DNA of 64,000 nt from an uncultured Verrucomicrobia subdivision 3 bacterium (GTDB taxonomy: Bacteria > Verrucomicrobiota > Verrucomicrobiia > Limisphaerales > UBA11358), in the NCBI GenBank assembly GCA_903917705.1, contig CAIXBQ010000015.1, positions 1-64,000 on the forward strand. Direction: 5' to 3'. A model generated the notes under the pieces. That model saw only the letters and a program-made list of their open reading frames with translations, was not told the DNA's origin and ran no database searches. This document shows positions 63,533 to 64,000 of this stretch, one piece after another (position 1 is the stretch's first letter; each line of letters opens with the position of its first letter). A program made the position numbers and the translations under genes.

Positions 63533-64000
63533 CCATCCGCACCCGCTTGAGTTTGTGGTATGCCACCGTGATGTTTATCGCGCTGATGGTCATGGGCGTG
63601 CTGCTTTATTATCAACTCGTCATCGAGCCGCGTCAGGAAGCCCGCCAGCACCAACAGGAACAAAACGAAGAAACCGTTGACCCGGATGTTTTTGAAGATG
63701 TGACGGGCATCATGCTGTGGTGCGGGGTGCCGGCGACGTTGCTGGCGCTGGTCGGCGGCTGGTGGCTCATGAAGAAATCACTCACGCCCATCGCCAGCCT
63801 GACGCAGGCGACGAGAAAAATCACCGCGCAAAATCTTGGGGAACGACTGCCACGCACGCACAACGGCGACGAACTGGACGAGCTGACGGAAGTTCACAAC
63901 GCCATGCTCGCCCGGCTGGATGATTCGTTCAACCGTATCCACGAATTCACCTTGCACGCCTCGCATGAATTGAAAACACCGCTCACCGTGCTGCGCGGCG
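63529..64000 (+). CDS. sensor histidine kinase, cut by the window end
   Basis: The first 157 residues of a kinase. Membrane segments are at about residues 9-28 and 60-80 with a very short, Gln/Glu-rich periplasmic loop between them (RQEARQHQQEQNEETVDPDV), followed by a HAMP domain (KKSLTPIASLTQATRKITA) and the phosphoacceptor site ASHELKTPLTVLRG at the very end. The ATP-binding domain lies beyond the window. It is the cognate kinase of the OmpR-type regulator that overlaps it. Confidence 0.9.
   Translation, partial: MTIRTRLSLWYATVMFIALMVMGVLLYYQLVIEPRQEARQHQQEQNEETVDPDVFEDVTGIMLWCGVPATLLALVGGWWLMKKSLTPIASLTQATRKITAQNLGERLPRTHNGDELDELTEVHNAMLARLDDSFNRIHEFTLHASHELKTPLTVLRG

Overview
The window is a GC-rich (roughly 60% or more by eye) bacterial chromosome segment. 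The gene content fits the Verrucomicrobiota, probably the Pedosphaera/Limisphaera-like group: many secreted glycan-active enzymes, a secreted DUF1080 protein, a short orphan RHS-core protein, an alpha-2-macroglobulin/PBP1C pair, a serpin, and GC-rich extragenic palindromes. The taxon is an inference from gene families; there is no rRNA gene here to confirm it. No CRISPR array or complete prophage was seen.

Layout. 1-5.0 kb: two copies of a ~180-bp palindromic repeat flank a lineage-specific membrane protein, followed by ftsK (-) and tRNA-Val(GAC). 5.1-13.7 kb: pbpC and an alpha-2-macroglobulin lipoprotein (-), bracketed by the tRNA-Val 3' end and a 28/32-identical copy of it. 13.8-18.0 kb: a DUF1080 protein, a Ski2-like helicase and a PolB-type exonuclease. 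18.0-20.8 kb: an AT-rich accessory patch with an orphan RHS-core protein, a small membrane protein, a TnpA(REP)-type transposase inside 32-bp inverted repeats, and an array of twelve 21-bp repeats that reads as a heptapeptide repeat. 21.0-34.6 kb: six consecutive secreted proteins forming a glycan-degradation locus (phosphoesterase, GH51-like, GH127-like, an unassigned protein, GH79-like, and a frameshifted unassigned protein). The GH set suggests a substrate containing arabinofuranose and uronic acid, such as plant arabinogalactan.

34.9-36.97 kb: a nucleoside phosphorylase-family gene, then a recombination scar with a 5' half of tRNA-Arg(CCT) facing an intact tRNA-Arg(CCT), a hypothetical gene and a decayed NarL-type regulator. 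36.97-42.85 kb (-): a DUF2892-TolC-adaptor-RND efflux operon with overlapping genes. 43.2-46.8 kb: a hypothetical membrane protein, a sulfotransferase with a membrane tail, and a convergent APS kinase that could supply its PAPS donor. 46.9-54.1 kb: a cysteine-rich metal/metalloid and thiol-redox island. An ArsR regulator with a CVC motif and a perfect 26-bp palindromic operator heads a nine-gene run (ArsP/DUF318-type permease, MacA/MacB-like ABC exporter, two thioredoxin-fold proteins, CopZ-like protein, CcdA). Divergent from it are thioredoxin and a 55-residue DUF6132 gene.

54.2-62.0 kb: a P-type proton ATPase with a sigma-54-type promoter, an NtrC-type activator and its kinase, two tandem receiver proteins and a serpin. 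62.3-64.0 kb: a PepSY-like secreted protein followed by an OmpR-type regulator and a sensor kinase cut by the window end.
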